Origin: Lepisosteus oculatus
Taxonomy: Eukaryota > Chordata > Actinopteri > Semionotiformes > Lepisosteidae
Assembly: GCF_040954835.1 (NCBI RefSeq)
Contig: NW_027168309.1
Coordinates: forward strand, 496,001-560,000
Length of the DNA stretch: 64,000 nt
Direction of reading: 5' to 3'
The position numbers and the translations under genes were made by a program. Positions 1 to 7,451 of the stretch are shown here, in pieces. Under the pieces are notes generated by a model. The model searched no databases. It was not told the DNA's origin and was given only the letters and a program-made list of their open reading frames with translations. Within the stretch, counting starts at the first letter, position 1; every line of letters starts with the position of its first letter.

Positions 1-1098
1 TGAACAGCTGCTGCTTCAAGCCCACCCAGGGCTCATTCCGATTTCAACATCATGCCCCCTGAAGGTAGACTGGATTTCTTTGCGAAGCATTCACCTTTTG
101 GACGTTTCAGGAAAGGTGCGTGTCGATGCCAGACTTGAAAAGCTTTCCATACAAAGAAACAACATAGTGCTTTTGATTGATGGGAAACGGCAAGAGCGGT
201 TTGAGCAGCTCCGGCCTCTCAACCGCTTTACAATGTGATCGGCACCTCGGTAGCCAGTTTAGAAGGCTGAAAAGGATGCTGGAAGCACAGCGACGTTCTA
301 AAACCAGCGCTTGAAAAGCATCTGCATACATAAAATGTCCATTTCCCCAAAGCTGAATCTGCATCTTCAGAAGATTGTCAGCTATACGTTTTCGTTCTTT
401 GTTTCCTTTTTTTACGACAAGCTTTCGAGAAATGAACTGTCTATTGTGATGAAGGCTGCGTTAGAAATTGTGCATCTAGCTTAGTTCAATGAAATCGGGA
501 GGTGCACCTGTCTCAAGCGGATGGCTCTTTGCAGGCACACTACGGAAACCTGCGGGCGCAAGTTGGGAGAAGTGACTCTTGCAGAGTGTTGAGCTTCGAG
601 AAGAGGGCTCCGCTCAGGAAGATATTTCCACATGTTGAAGAGTCGCTTTTCGCCCTTTCTTTCCCACATTTTTCCAGTGCGGTTATTGATCGCGTTCAAA
701 ATGTTTTCCCAACGTACGTGTTACCTGCAAAATCACAGTGAAACTGTTATGCCGAAAAGATTCCTAATAGTTATTGTATTAGAATAGCTCTCCAATTTCT
801 TAGCCTTCGTACACGCAATGTTTAAGGAAACGCTAGAGTAAATGAAACTGTAAATAGACAGGAGCTCTTCTTAGTTTTCATACAAGTTATGATGGCTGCA
901 GCTCCTATCTGCGTCCGGGTGACCGGAGCCAAGGGATTATCTGCGGAACCTTTGATTTATCTCTCGGGCAAGGAGCTAGATACGCCCTTTTCATCTCGGT
1001 TTGATCACACCTGTGCATTAAAACGCAGTGCTCGGTACCATCGAGGTGTAAGAGGTTCAAGGATGAGCGGGAAACTTTGTTAATAAGGAGACGGGCAC

Positions 1099-1171
1099 CG
1101 CCCAACGTGGGGCTCGAACCCACGACCCTGAGATTAAGAGTCTCATGCTCTACCGACTGAGCTAGCCGGGC
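1099..1171 (-). tRNA. tRNA-Lys-CTT: tRNA-Lys (CTT)
   Basis: Decodes AAG in cytosolic translation. Read on the minus strand it is a 73-nt intronless tRNA: a 7-bp acceptor stem with two G-U pairs, D arm, an anticodon loop with CTT between TGAGA and TCTCA stems, variable loop GGGTC, T loop TTCGAGC and discriminator G. The A box (TAGCTCAGTCGG) and B box (GGTTCGAGCCC) fit the Pol III internal promoter. The sequence matches standard vertebrate tRNA-Lys-CTT from memory. CCA is not encoded, as expected in eukaryotes. Downstream (lower coordinates) the first run of four T on the transcribed sense lies 75 nt away (complement of 1020-1023). The 3' trailer begins so that GGGC, GGT and GCCC could pair, overlapping the acceptor strand. 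Confidence 0.98.
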
Positions 1172-1992
1172 GCCGGTGGAGCTGGTGGTTAACTTGTCCC
1201 TGTTGACGGCAATTTGACAAGGTATACTTCCTGGCTTTTCATCATGTGCTGACCGGATTCGAGAGTAGCACACCCTGTTCTTTGTTGATTACTGTACCTC
1301 CAGCAGCGCAAATGTCAGTAATCATTGAAATGTACGACCTACAATCTCCTCAGCATGCCCGCGTGGACTCCTCAGTGATCATCCTTCTACGTTCTGCTGT
1401 AGTTTTCATGCAAGTGAAAACCGTGCTCCAAATAACAGCGGCACAGTTGTATCCTGCGGTAAGCATTCTTCTAATTCCATCGTTTTGCTCCAGGTAAAAG
1501 GTAGCGCATCATAGTGTTGATATTCCAAGGTTTCAGAGTCCGTATTGGATGGCTTGGATGCAGACATCGCTCAGAGCTCCCAGTATGATTTTCCCGAGTT
1601 CAGTTTTGCAGTGTTTTAGTGCTTTACTACTTCCAGTGGGCCTTTGAATGCTCTGCTAAGTAGAGACGTGACATAATTACTAATGCGACCGAGTGTGCTG
1701 GCTGTTCCTGGTTCGTAATGATTAACGCGAGAAATCAATATAAACATAACTGCTTCGATTTCGAGGTTCAGTTGAAGCTTTCAAAGAAACTATCAAAGAC
1801 CTCAGAACAACCGAAGACACATTTGGTCATCTCCGTATTGGTGAAGATTAAAGAGTCCCGCAAGTGTCAAGCTTGCACAAACACACACGAGAGAGAAACT
1901 CAGGACAGAATTTAAAGAAAGGGAGATGCAGACTATTTGAAGGCACTTTGCTAACCCAATGGCACGCTTATGAATCGTGCATAGGACACATG
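1172..1992. other. Spacer between tRNA-Lys and iMet
   Basis: 821 bp with no recognisable gene, present in every unit. It is both the 5' flank of tRNA-Lys and the region iMet transcripts would enter. On the iMet sense strand it contains no run of four T until about 1499. A GTATAC lies about 55 bp upstream of tRNA-Lys (near 1223) but is not a clear TATA box. A short ACACAC/GAGAGA tract lies near 1880-1897. Confidence 0.8.
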
Positions 1993-2064
1993 TAGCAGAG
2001 GATGGTTTCGATCCATCGACCTCTGGGTTATGGGCCCAGCACGCTTCCGCTGCGCCACTCTGCT
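1993..2064 (-). tRNA. tRNA-iMet-CAT: Initiator tRNA-Met (CAT)
   Basis: Delivers methionine to the start codon with eIF2. The initiator identity is read directly: the first acceptor pair is A1-U72, the anticodon stem ends in three G-C pairs around the CAT loop (GGGCCCATAACCC), and the T loop is ATCGAAA with A54 and A60 in place of the elongator T54. Length is 72 nt and the sequence matches the vertebrate initiator gene from memory. It is transcribed away from tRNA-Leu across a 279-bp divergent spacer. No run of four T occurs on its sense strand for 493 nt downstream; the nearest weak candidate is TTTCTTT about 72 nt away (complement of 1914-1920). Confidence 0.98.
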
Positions 2065-2151
2065 GACGGCCTCTCTGCGTGTGGCGCACAACTGCTCTTT
2101 TTATTTCCTACATAAGTGATGAAAGAGTTGAAAGTTTCAACGACAAACGCA

Positions 2152-2158
2152 GACGTCA
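2152..2158 (+). promoter_or_regulatory. CRE-like site
   Basis: GACGTCA, a 7 of 8 match to the CREB/ATF palindrome, lies 55 bp upstream of the TATAAAAG at 2213. It recurs in every unit. This is only a motif match; chance occurrence is possible. Confidence 0.3.
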
Positions 2159-2212
2159 CTTTGAGCGCTTGGTGTTGTAGCACAAATCATCACATGCTGC
2201 TCTACACTGGAT

Positions 2213-2220
2213 TATAAAAG
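2213..2220 (+). promoter_or_regulatory. TATA-box-like TATAAAAG
   Basis: A strong TATA-box match 124 bp upstream of tRNA-Leu, in the same orientation. That is too far upstream for the TATA of a tRNA gene, where about 30 bp is usual. If used, a transcript would start near 2245 and run through tRNA-Leu. Confidence 0.35.
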
Positions 2221-2343
2221 CCGACACATTTTCCAAACATTTTAATGCTGGAGTCACACTGTAGTATTAATAACAGTGCGATACTCGAGGAGCGTAGTGG
2301 GATCGCGGTGGCTCATCAGACCGCCCCGGGACAGGGGGCCCGC

Positions 2344-2426
2344 GTCAGGATGGCCGAGCGGTCTAAGGCGCTGCGTTCAGGTCGCAGTCTCCCCTGGAGG
2401 CGTGGGTTCGAATCCCACTCCTGACA
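2344..2426 (+). tRNA. tRNA-Leu-CAG: tRNA-Leu (CAG)
   Basis: Decodes CUG. This is a class II tRNA of 83 nt with a long variable arm (CTCC/GGAG stem), anticodon loop TTCAGGT, T stem GTGGG/CCCAC, B box GGTTCGAATCC, acceptor GTCAGGA/TCCTGAC and discriminator A, followed directly by AAAA. It matches vertebrate tRNA-Leu-CAG from memory. It converges on tRNA-Ser 832 bp downstream. The first run of T on its sense strand is TTTTT at 2571-2575, 145 nt after the gene, so a normal proximal Pol III terminator is absent. Its upstream 40 bp is very GC-rich and contains a short hairpin (2305-2309 with 2320-2324). Confidence 0.98.
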
Positions 2427-3258
2427 AAAAGCTTGCTCAGTGCCGTCTCCAGTCGGGTGCAAATGGGTGAAGCAGCCTGCCGCGGGGAACGTGCGCCGAT
2501 AGGCGTAGGTGTATCCCCTGCCTCTTCCGATTTAGCTCGTGCTCCATAGGATGGAAGCGGATGCTCTGGCTTTTTGACTCGAATATAACCTGATCACAAC
2601 AGAAGGCCGTGCAGCCCAGTGCTGGTTTAAGAATGCCTCGTGTCTTCAGGCCCCTATTCCTTCAGGTTACCCCTTTGGAATAGTCGTCCGAAAAAGACGG
2701 GAAAGGAAAAGCATGTAAGCTCCCACACACTGCGTTAGCATTAGCGGTTGGAATCTGATGGGAGAAAAGCAACCTGGCTCGCCGTCAAGCAATCCATCCC
2801 TGGTCTCCCACGTGACAGGCGGGGATACGCACCACTATACTAACGAGGAGCGCTTGCTTGGCGCTTGAAGACACTTCCTCTTGCGGCTACTACTGTTTCC
2901 GGTTTCGTCTTTTCTTTTCATTCCTCCCAGAGGAGCGCATGAAAACGTTTCCATCTGCGCCATCCTCACCCCTCCAATGCTATGGTCCCTGCTCCTCCTG
3001 GTGCACTGCAAACACTCATTCAGCCGGTTCTTTCAGTTTGAATACTTAGGTCTTCAAAGGCTGGAAGTAGGGCGCAAGACATGCCAATGCCAAAAGCGTG
3101 GCAGTGTGCTTCCAGCTGTGAAATGTCACTGGTGGATGTTGAAGACATTACTTCCAAGGCAGCAGGTCCAAGCGATTTAGCGTTTGTACAAGAAGCAGGA
3201 AGAGAGAAACGGCACTCCGCCTTTTTCTGGGCAGGCCGAAGCGACAGGAGAAGGGCGC
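2427..3258. other. Convergent spacer between tRNA-Leu and tRNA-Ser
   Basis: 832 bp with no recognisable gene, entered by transcription from both sides. TTTTT at 2571-2575 is the first canonical Pol III stop for tRNA-Leu. AAAA at 3092-3095 is the first for tRNA-Ser. A CACGTG E-box lies at 2809-2814. Confidence 0.8.
2571..2575 (+). terminator. Distal T5 run downstream of tRNA-Leu
   Basis: First run of four or more T on the tRNA-Leu sense strand, 145 nt beyond the gene. It is a canonical Pol III stop in sequence, but at an unusual distance. Equivalent runs occur in the other units. Confidence 0.4.
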
Positions 3259-3340
3259 CGTAGTCGGCAGGATTCGAGCCGACGCGGGGAGACCCCAATG
3301 GCTTTCTAGCCCATCGCCTTAACCGCTCGGCCACGACTAC
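3259..3340 (-). tRNA. tRNA-Ser-AGA: tRNA-Ser (AGA), structurally weakened
   Basis: A class II tRNA of 82 nt with acceptor GTAGTCG/CGACTAC, a D arm that fits tRNA-Ser, anticodon loop CTAGAAA, long variable arm (GGGG/CCCC) and discriminator G, the main serine identity features. Compared with the vertebrate tRNA-Ser-AGA I know, it has G31 opposite G39 in the anticodon stem, C51 opposite U63 in the T stem, and C54 in the T loop, so the B box reads GGCTCGAATCC instead of GGTTCGAATCC. These faults are in all 15 copies. It may be a weakly active gene or a pseudogene fixed across the array. The first T run on its sense strand is 163 nt downstream (complement of 3092-3095). Confidence 0.85.
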
Positions 3341-3348
3341 AGGGAGCG

Positions 3349-3399
3349 CCGCCGCCGCCGGCTTGCAATCATTTAACACGGAGGGCGAGGCGGCGGCGG
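3349..3399. repeat. CCG/CGG inverted repeat in the 5' flank of tRNA-Ser
   Basis: CCGCCGCCGCC at 3349-3359 can pair with GGCGGCGGCGG at 3389-3399, an 11-bp GC stem with a 29-nt loop, starting 8 bp from the tRNA-Ser 5' end. In units 7, 9, 11, 13 and 15 one C of the left arm is T (offset 3356), leaving a G-T pair. Confidence 0.7.
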
Positions 3400-3465
3400 T
3401 AACCTTTTTCAATGTCGCTCTCCGCTTCCCCCCAAAAAAAGCCAAATGACATGCTAGCACTCGGA

Positions 3466-3489
3466 CACCCTTCAGAAGACTGAAGGGTG
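3466..3489. repeat. Perfect 10-bp stem-loop
   Basis: CACCCTTCAG, loop AAGA, CTGAAGGGTG: a perfect 10-bp stem with a 4-nt loop. It is present in all 15 units that reach this offset. No T run follows on either strand, so it is not an obvious terminator. It is not the histone 3' stem-loop. Confidence 0.85.
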
Positions 3490-3773
3490 GCTTAAAGCTG
3501 GAAGGATTAGGTCTCCCCGTTCCGACGCGACAATCGAACTTCCTTAGGCAGAGAGAAAGCAACATCGAGGAGCGTCAACAAGACTTTAGAAGCTGCGACA
3601 CACGCCACTTTCAGTCGCAGACACAGCAGTTTTAAAGGCAGGAATCGCCTTTGCGAACGCCATGAGAAACAGAACGCAAGCTCAGGTCCTGCGGTTTAAC
3701 AAACAGCCTCGGCTTTCAAGCGACATTTCTTTTCTGGAGCGAATTCACTTTCAACTTCAAGAAATTCACACAA

Positions 3774-4115
3774 CTTGCGAAATACGAAATACAAATCTGG
3801 CTCATCGCTGCACAAGAAATACCGCCGGCTGGCAAGAAAATGACAACGGTGTTTTTCCTTAACGAAAAACTTCCCATGGAGAAAAACAACGGCTGTGCGT
3901 CTCTGTCGGCTTGATTCAGTTTAATGCAAGTATTCATTCTCCTCCTGGAAAATACAGCTTGCGAAAGATGAAATACAATTCTTGGCTTTTCTGGGTGAGT
4001 GCAGAAGAAATCCTGCCGGCTGGCAGAAGAATTCCAGCCTTTTTTACTCTTTAACCACAAACTTGCGAATGATACAAAGAGAGCGGGGTGCGTTTCTGTG
4101 CAGCTGTTAACTGAA
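3774..4115. repeat. Diverged tandem duplication inside the unit
   Basis: Two related segments, 3774-3919 and 3958-4115, start CTTGCGAAA and share GAAATACAA, GCCGGCTGGCA and a GTGCGT-T-TCTGT block in the same order, offset by 184-191 bp with many substitutions and small gaps. This is an old duplication that predates amplification of the unit, because all units share both copies. Confidence 0.6.
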
Positions 4116-4121
4116 CAGCTG
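4101..4121. repeat. 8-bp inverted repeat at the unit boundary
   Basis: CAGCTGTT (4101-4108) and AACAGCTG (4114-4121) separated by AACTG. Conserved in all units; no function can be assigned. Confidence 0.6.
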
Positions 4122-5209
4122 CTGCTTCAAGCCCACCCAGGGCTCATTCCGATTTCAACATCATGCCCCCTGAAGGTAGACTGGATTTCTTTGCGAAGCA
4201 TTCACCTTTTGGACGTTTCAGGAAAGGTGCGTGTCGATGCCAGACTTGAAAAGCTTTCCATACAAAGAAACAACATAGTGCTTTTGATTGATGGGAAACG
4301 GCAAGAGCGGTTTGAGCAGCTCCGGCCTCTCAACCGCTTTACAATGTGATCGGCACCTCGGTAGCCAGTTTAGAAGGCTGAAAAGGATGCTGGAAGCACA
4401 GCGACGTTCTAAAACCAGCGCTTGAAAAGCATCTGCATACATAAAATGTCCATTTCCCCAAAGATGAATCTGCATCTTCAGAAGATTGTCAGCTATACGT
4501 TTTCGTTCTTTGTTTCCTTTTTTTACGACAAGCTTTCGAGAAATGAACTGTCTATTGTGATGAAGGCTGCGTTAGAAATTGTGCATCTAGCTTAGTTCAA
4601 TGAAATCGGGAGGTGCACCTGTCTCAAGCGGATGGCTCTTTGCAGGCACACTACGGAAACCTGCGGGCGCAAGTTGGGAGAAGTGACTCTTGCAGAGTGT
4701 TGAGCTTCGAGAAGAGGGCTCCGCTCAGGAAGATATTTCCACATGTTGAAGAGTCGCTTTTCGCCCTTTCTTTCCCACATTTTTCCAGTGCGGTTATTGA
4801 TCGCGTTCAAAATGTTTTCCCAACGTACGTGTTACCTGCAAAATCACAGTGAAACTGTTATGCCGAAAAGATTCCTAATAGTTATTGTATTAGAATAGCT
4901 CTCCAATTTCTTAGCCTTCGTACACGCAATGTTTAAGGAAACGCTAGAGTAAATGAAACTGTAAATAGACAGGAGCTCTTCTTAGTTTTCATACAAGTTA
5001 TGATGGCTGCAGCTCCTATCTGCGTCCGGGTGACCGGAGCCAAGGGATTATCTGCGGAACCTTTGATTTATCTCTCGGGCAAGGAGCTAGATACGCCCTT
5101 TTCATCTCGGTTTGATCACACCTGTGCATTAAAACGCAGTGCTCGGTACCATCGAGGTGTAAGAGGTTCAAGGATGAGCGGGAAACTTTGTTAATAAGGA
5201 GACGGGCAC

Positions 5210-5282
5210 CGCCCAACGTGGGGCTCGAACCCACGACCCTGAGATTAAGAGTCTCATGCTCTACCGACTGAGCTAGCCGGGC
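5210..5282 (-). tRNA. tRNA-Lys-CTT: tRNA-Lys (CTT), unit 2
   Basis: Reads the same as the gene at 1099-1171. Confidence 0.98.
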
Positions 5283-6103
5283 GCCGGTGGAGCTGGTGGT
5301 TAACTTGTCCCTGTTGACGGCAATTTGACAAGGTATACTTCCTGGCTTTTCATCATGTGCTGACCGGATTCGAGAGTAGCACACCCTGTTCTTTGTTGAT
5401 TACTGTACCTCCAGCAGCGCAAATGTCAGTAATCATTGAAATGTATGACCTACAATCTCCTCAGCATGCCCGCGTGGACTCCTCAGTGATCATCCTTCTA
5501 CGTTCTGCTGTAGTTTTCATGCAAGTGAAAACCGTGCTCCAAATAACAGCGGCACAGTTGTATCCTGCGGTAAGCATTCTTCTAATTCCATCGTTTTGCT
5601 CCAGGTAAAAGGTAGCGCATCATACGGTTGATATTCCAAGGTTTCAGAGTCCGTATTGGATGGCTTGGATGCAGACATCGCTCAGAGCTCCCAGTATGAT
5701 TTTCCCGAGTTCAGTTTTGCAGTGTTTTAGTGCTTTACTACTTCCAGTGGGCCTTTGAATGCTCTGCTAAGTAGAGACGTGACATAATTACTAATGCGAC
5801 CGAGTGTGCTGGCTGTTCCTGGTTCGTAATGATTAACGCGAGAAATCAATATAAACATAACTGCTTCGATTTCGAGGTTCAGTTGAAGCTTTCAAAGAAA
5901 CTATCAAAGACCTCAGAACAACCGAAGACACATTTGGTCATCTCCGTATTGGTGAAGATTAAAGAGTCCCGCAAGTGTCAAGCTTGCACAAACACACACG
6001 AGAGAGAAACTCAGGACAGAATTTAAAGAAAGGGAGATGCAGACTATTTGAAGGCACTTTGCTAACCCAATGGCACGCTTATGAATCGTGCATAGGACAC
6101 ATG

Positions 6104-6175
6104 TAGCAGAGGATGGTTTCGATCCATCGACCTCTGGGTTATGGGCCCAGCACGCTTCCGCTGCGCCACTCTGCT
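6104..6175 (-). tRNA. tRNA-iMet-CAT: Initiator tRNA-Met, unit 2
   Basis: Reads the same as the gene at 1993-2064. Confidence 0.98.
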
Positions 6176-6454
6176 GACGGCCTCTCTGCGTGTGGCGCAC
6201 AACTGCTCTTTTTATTTCCTACATAAGTGATGAAAGAGTTGAAAGTTTCAACGACAAACGCAGACGTCACTTTGAGCGCTTGGTGTTGTAGCACAAATCA
6301 TCACATGCTGCTCTACACTGGATTATAAAAGCCGACACATTTTCCAAACATTTTAATGCTGGAGTCACACTGTAGTATTAATAACAGTGCGATACTCGAG
6401 GAGCGTAGTGGGATCGCGGTGGCTCATCAGACCGCCCCGGGACAGGGGGCCCGC

Positions 6455-6537
6455 GTCAGGATGGCCGAGCGGTCTAAGGCGCTGCGTTCAGGTCGCAGTC
6501 TCCCCTGGAGGCGTGGGTTCGAATCCCACTCCTGACA
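6455..6537 (+). tRNA. tRNA-Leu-CAG: tRNA-Leu (CAG), unit 2
   Basis: Reads the same as the gene at 2344-2426. Confidence 0.98.
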
Positions 6538-7369
6538 AAAAGCTTGCTCAGTGCCGTCTCCAGTCGGGTGCAAATGGGTGAAGCAGCCTGCCGCGGGGAA
6601 CGTGCGCCGATAGGCGTAGGTGTATCCCCTGCCTCTTCCGATTTAGCTCGTGCTCCATAGGATGGAAGCGGATGCTCTGGCTTTTTGACTCGAATATAAC
6701 CTGATCACAACAGAAGACCGTGCAGCCCAGTGCTGGTTTAAGAATGCCTCGTGTCTTCAGGCCCCTATTCCTTCAGGTTACCCCTTTGGAATAGTCGTCC
6801 GAAAAAGACGGGAAAGGAAAAGCATGTAAGCTCCCACACACTGCGTTAGCATTAGCGGTTGGAATCTGATGGGAGAAAAGCAACCTGGCTCGCCGTCAAG
6901 CAATCCATCCCTGGTCTCCCACGTGACAGGCGGGGATACGCACCACTATACTAACGAGGAGCGCTTGCTTGGCGCTTGAAGACACTTCCTCTTGCGGCTA
7001 CTACTGTTTCCGGTTTCGTCTTTTCTTTTCATTCCTCCCAGAGGAGCGCATGAAAACGTTTCCATCTGCGCCATCCTCACCCCTCCAATGCTATGGTCCC
7101 TGCTCCTCCTGGTGCACTGCAAACACTCATTCAGCCGGTTCTTTCAGTTTGAATACTTAGGTCTACAAAGGCTGGAAGTAGGGCGCAAGACATGCCAATG
7201 CCAAAAGCGTGGCAGTGTGCTTCCAGCTGTGAAATGTCACTGGTGGATGTTGAAGACATTACTTCCAAGGCAGCAGGTCCAAGCGATTTAGCGTTTGTAC
7301 AAGAAGCAGGAAGAGAGAAACGGCACTCCGCCTTTTTCTGGGCAGGCCGAAGCGACAGGAGAAGGGCGC

Positions 7370-7451
7370 CGTAGTCGGCAGGATTCGAGCCAACGCGGGG
7401 AGACCCCAATGGCTTTCTAGCCCATCGCCTTAACCGCTCGGCCACGACTAC
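7370..7451 (-). tRNA. tRNA-Ser-AGA: tRNA-Ser (AGA), unit 2, T-stem variant
   Basis: Differs from the unit 1 gene at 7392, which changes sense position 51 from C to U. The pair with U63 goes from one mismatch (C-U) to another (U-U), so pairing is not restored. Confidence 0.85.

Larger units (their letters stand above)
2065..2343. other. Divergent spacer between iMet and tRNA-Leu
   Basis: 279 bp shared as the 5' flank of both genes, which are transcribed away from each other. The half next to tRNA-Leu is GC-rich with CCCGGG and GGGCCC palindromes. B-type units differ from A-type at 2068 and 2072, a few bases upstream of the iMet start. Confidence 0.75.
1..4111. repeat. Repeat unit 1 (mosaic, mainly type A)
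   Basis: Reference unit for the offsets used here. Type A is defined by C at offset 353, G at 460, C at 1965, T at 1991, G at 2068, T at 2072, A at 2606 and AG at 4080-4081. Type B has A, A, T, C, A, G, G and CA at those places. Unit 1 is type A except for the B-like G at 2606, and it has a private two-base difference at 1514-1515. Confidence 0.95.
3341..5209. other. Long spacer between tRNA-Ser and the next tRNA-Lys
   Basis: 1,869 bp spanning the arbitrary unit boundary, the longest gene-free stretch of each period. It holds a GC-rich inverted repeat next to tRNA-Ser, a perfect 10-bp stem-loop, a diverged internal duplication and an 8-bp palindrome at the boundary. From about 4122 to 5209 I see no recognisable element. 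No transposon, LINE or SINE is evident. Confidence 0.75.

Noticed and set aside
905-1273. 122-codon open frame on the minus strand
   Set aside because: Contains the peptide RLAQSVEHETLNLRV, a well-known false protein made by translating a tRNA-Lys gene.
1245-1275. GGATTCGAGAG resembling a B box
   Set aside because: It departs from the consensus at key positions, and no paired arms could be built around it.
1802-2089. 95-codon open frame on the minus strand
   Set aside because: Its N-terminal half is a translation of the initiator tRNA-Met gene; the rest is low-complexity and has no known domain.
2276-2470. 64-codon open frame on the plus strand
   Set aside because: Overlaps tRNA-Leu completely; the peptide is a tRNA translation artefact.
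2809-2814. CACGTG E-box as a MYC/USF control site for the array
   Set aside because: A single 6-bp motif in the middle of a convergent spacer, hundreds of bases from any gene start; chance is the simpler account.
3511-3546. Possible fifth tRNA fragment: GGTCTCCCCG and an ATCGAAC box resembling the tRNA-Ser 3' half
   Set aside because: Only a short match without an acceptor stem or anticodon arm. The order and spacing do not fit a tRNA.
3020-3565. 181-codon open frame on the minus strand, recurring each unit
   Set aside because: It reads straight through the tRNA-Ser gene and its flanks, and its changes between units follow neutral base differences. Repetition of the frame only reflects repetition of the DNA.
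3999-4349. 116-codon open frame across the unit boundary, and the opposite 114-codon frame at 3716-4060
   Set aside because: No recognisable domain, no codon-position bias in the differences between units, and both strands are open over the same kind of sequence. Treated as chance frames.
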